From an uncultured Kiritimatiellota bacterium (GTDB lineage Bacteria > Verrucomicrobiota > Kiritimatiellia > RFP12 > UBA1067): a stretch of 64,000 nt of DNA. The notes beneath the pieces are model-generated. The model saw nothing but the letters and a program-made list of their open reading frames with translations. It was not told where the DNA came from and did no database searches. The position numbers were made by a program, and so were the translations under genes. The stretch lies in NCBI GenBank assembly GCA_934621385.1, contig CAKTUI010000007.1, positions 1 through 64,000 of the forward strand, in the 5' to 3' direction. Of the stretch, positions 62,482-64,000 are shown piece after piece (the first letter of the stretch is position 1; each line of letters begins with the position of its first letter).

Positions 62482-64000
62482 TTAGTCGGCGACATACTCA
62501 ATGTCGTCGAGATAGAACGTGAACGGGTCGCCATCATTCGTCAGCGAAAAGCCAAAGCCCGTCTTGATGACCGAGAGGTCAAGCCCGTCGAGGGGGATGC
62601 GGTAGCGCGTCCACTCCTTCTTGAGGACGACACCATCGCGCTTCGCCGTGGCACTGTCGTGGTACTTGCCCTTCTCAAGCCGCCCCATGAAGAAGTCGAC
62701 CTTCTCGCCGCCCTTCGCCCCCCGCGCCCAGAAGACGAGCGTGGTTGCATTCGAGAGGTTCGCGCCACCAGGACGGTCGCCCCAGTCATTCGGCGGATCC
62801 TGCCAGAAGATGCCCGCCCACCCGTAATGGTCGAGGTAGTCCACCTTCATGCAGGTCGCCCCCGAATGCGGATTCTCACGGCACGCCTCGTCCACCTTCA
62901 GAGCCCGCGTGTGACCCATGTAGCCCGACGGATACCACTTGCGCGGCGCACCGTCCCGATAGACGGCATAGGGCATCGCCACGGGCTTCAGCTCGCGCTT
63001 CGGCTCCGCACCCTGTGCACGAATCGGACGATTTGCGTACGCGGCATTCCCCTTCCCGTCAAAGACATAGCAGTAGAGGAGATAAGTTCCGCCGCCTGGC
63101 AGGCGAACGGAAACGCGGGGCGTGCCCTGCCCCTTCACAATCGCCCCTTCCCATCCGTCCGGCACCGGCAGACTCGTGCCAATCGTGTCGTAATCCCCCG
63201 TGTCGCTGACCAGTTCCCAGCGATAGGTCAGGCGATCCCCATCCACATCGCTCGCCGAGAGGGAGGCCTCGACCAGCGTTTCGGCACTGGGAAGATCGTC
63301 GGCGGACACGACAACCTCGCCCGTCGTCGGGCAACGGTTCGCGACCTTGACCGAACCCCAGGCCGTCTGCACCGCCTCAACGCTGGCAAGCCGCGTCAAG
63401 TCCGGCAGAAGCATCCCGTGCCACGTCGGCGTGGACTCGACCTTCCAGCCCCATGTGAACGCATAGCTACCGAGGCAGTTCTTGCCGCGCTCGGACGCAA
63501 TGCTCCCCGCATAGGCCGCCGCGAACTGGCGGCCCTTCTCCGTACTCGTCGGCTCCAGGGCGAGTCCCCAGGCATTCTTCGGACCTTCCCAACTGCCGCG
63601 TGCCCCATACTCCGTAATCACGTAGGGCTTCTTCATCCCGGCCTTGCGCCACCGCTCGCCGAGAGTGGCCGCGCCGCCGTAGCTGTTGATGCCGAAGAAG
63701 TCGATGTCGGTGCAGTAGGTCTTGAAATCGCTCAGCGTCTGTTCGGGAATCTCCGCCACGACCGTCGTGACGGGATGATTCGGATCGATTGCCTTGACTT
63801 CGCGGGCAAGAGAATTGATGAACCGCCACATTTCCGGGCGATGGGGATTGTTCATCTCCATCTCGTTACCGAGCGCCCAACAGAGAAGGTTCGGATGGTC
63901 CTTGACCTTCCGAACGGTGGCAAGCACGTCCCGGCGCGCCTCCTCTATGGCGGAGGCGTTCGTGTAGTCGAACCCGTGCTCGGCATGCCCGAGCCAGAAG
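62482..64000 (-). CDS. Clan GH-A glycoside hydrolase, 5' part off window
   Basis: At least 505 residues; the frame is open to the right edge, so the N-terminus is missing. A TIM barrel is shown by FWLGHAEHGFDYTNAS, HPNLLCWALGNEME with the acid/base Glu, and YVITEYGARGSWEG with the nucleophile Glu. A middle segment (VSADDLPSAETLVEASLSAS) resembles an Ig-like or polycystic-kidney-type module, and the C-terminus (WTRYRIPLDGLDL ... FTFYLDDIEYVAD) resembles a CBM11/galactose-binding-like domain. Cotranscribed with GH81, so a beta-glucan substrate is likely; GH2-like or GH158-like membership cannot be decided from this fragment. Confidence 0.8.
   Translation of the reverse strand, partial: FWLGHAEHGFDYTNASAIEEARRDVLATVRKVKDHPNLLCWALGNEMEMNNPHRPEMWRFINSLAREVKAIDPNHPVTTVVAEIPEQTLSDFKTYCTDIDFFGINSYGGAATLGERWRKAGMKKPYVITEYGARGSWEGPKNAWGLALEPTSTEKGRQFAAAYAGSIASERGKNCLGSYAFTWGWKVESTPTWHGMLLPDLTRLASVEAVQTAWGSVKVANRCPTTGEVVVSADDLPSAETLVEASLSASDVDGDRLTYRWELVSDTGDYDTIGTSLPVPDGWEGAIVKGQGTPRVSVRLPGGGTYLLYCYVFDGKGNAAYANRPIRAQGAEPKRELKPVAMPYAVYRDGAPRKWYPSGYMGHTRALKVDEACRENPHSGATCMKVDYLDHYGWAGIFWQDPPNDWGDRPGGANLSNATTLVFWARGAKGGEKVDFFMGRLEKGKYHDSATAKRDGVVLKKEWTRYRIPLDGLDLSVIKTGFGFSLTNDGDPFTFYLDDIEYVAD

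Noticed and set aside
1..64000. tRNA and rRNA genes
   Set aside because: Intergenic regions were read for cloverleaf and TpsiC-type motifs and none was convincing; a covariance-model search would be decisive.

Overview
The window is one stretch of a moderately GC-rich bacterial chromosome, gene-dense and mostly transcribed from the minus strand. The content suggests an anaerobic, polysaccharide-degrading member of the PVC group, most like gut Kiritimatiellota/Verrucomicrobiota or Lentisphaerae. Support comes from secreted glycoside hydrolases of several families, a DUF1080 lipoprotein, a large DUF3857/transglutaminase protein, a 29-residue AURKAIP1/COX24-type ribosomal peptide, and a hexuronate operon with lactaldehyde reductase. 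No rRNA, tRNA or complete marker set is present, so this placement is an inference.

Layout. 0.15-2.8 kb: a frameshifted hybrid histidine kinase and a GH88 unsaturated glucuronyl hydrolase. 2.8-9.1 kb: an intergenic palindrome array, then gltB-gltD with a strong sigma-54 promoter match. 9.1-18.2 kb, minus strand: ComEC-like protein, alkaline phosphatase coupled to a YibE/F membrane protein, a LuxR-type response regulator with its HPK7 kinase, and a clan GH-A hydrolase. 18.2-26.8 kb: a paralogous hydrolase, crcB, an FAD oxidoreductase, nadA and gyrA. 27.2-29.5 kb: a second palindrome array and a decayed phage-type polyvalent protein. 29.5-32.9 kb, plus strand: C39-like protease, CCA-adding enzyme and HAD phosphatase. 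33-35.2 kb: a compositionally distinct GGCC-type restriction-modification pair preceded by structured non-coding DNA. 35.3-43.8 kb: dinB, the DUF3857 protein, an amidohydrolase, fucO, pgpA, the ribosomal micro-gene and hisG. 44-49.2 kb: kdgK-transporter-uxuA-uxaC for hexuronate use. 49.2-49.5 kb: a third palindrome array. 49.5-58.4 kb: twelve tightly packed housekeeping genes, several with 4-base overlaps. 58.4-59.2 kb: a non-coding, iteron-like tract. 59.2-64 kb: a GH81 beta-1,3-glucanase and a clan GH-A hydrolase that runs off the end.

How the parts fit. GH88 releases unsaturated uronates, and the kdgK/transporter/uxuA/uxaC cluster handles glucuronate or galacturonate; fucO fits deoxysugar fermentation. 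The GH pair at the right edge fits beta-1,3-glucan attack. gltBD appears to be under nitrogen (sigma-54) control. Many other genes have an extended -10 box, roughly TGGTATAAT, 7-11 bases from the start codon, which predicts leaderless or nearly leaderless mRNAs.

The most unusual feature is a family of intergenic arrays. Each is built from 14-base imperfect palindromes (5-base arm, 4-base loop, 5-base arm) repeated every 22-23 bases. Three arrays are visible. Two have the same core and a related right flank and differ in length by exactly one 22-base unit. The third, upstream of gltB, has the same geometry but different sequences.
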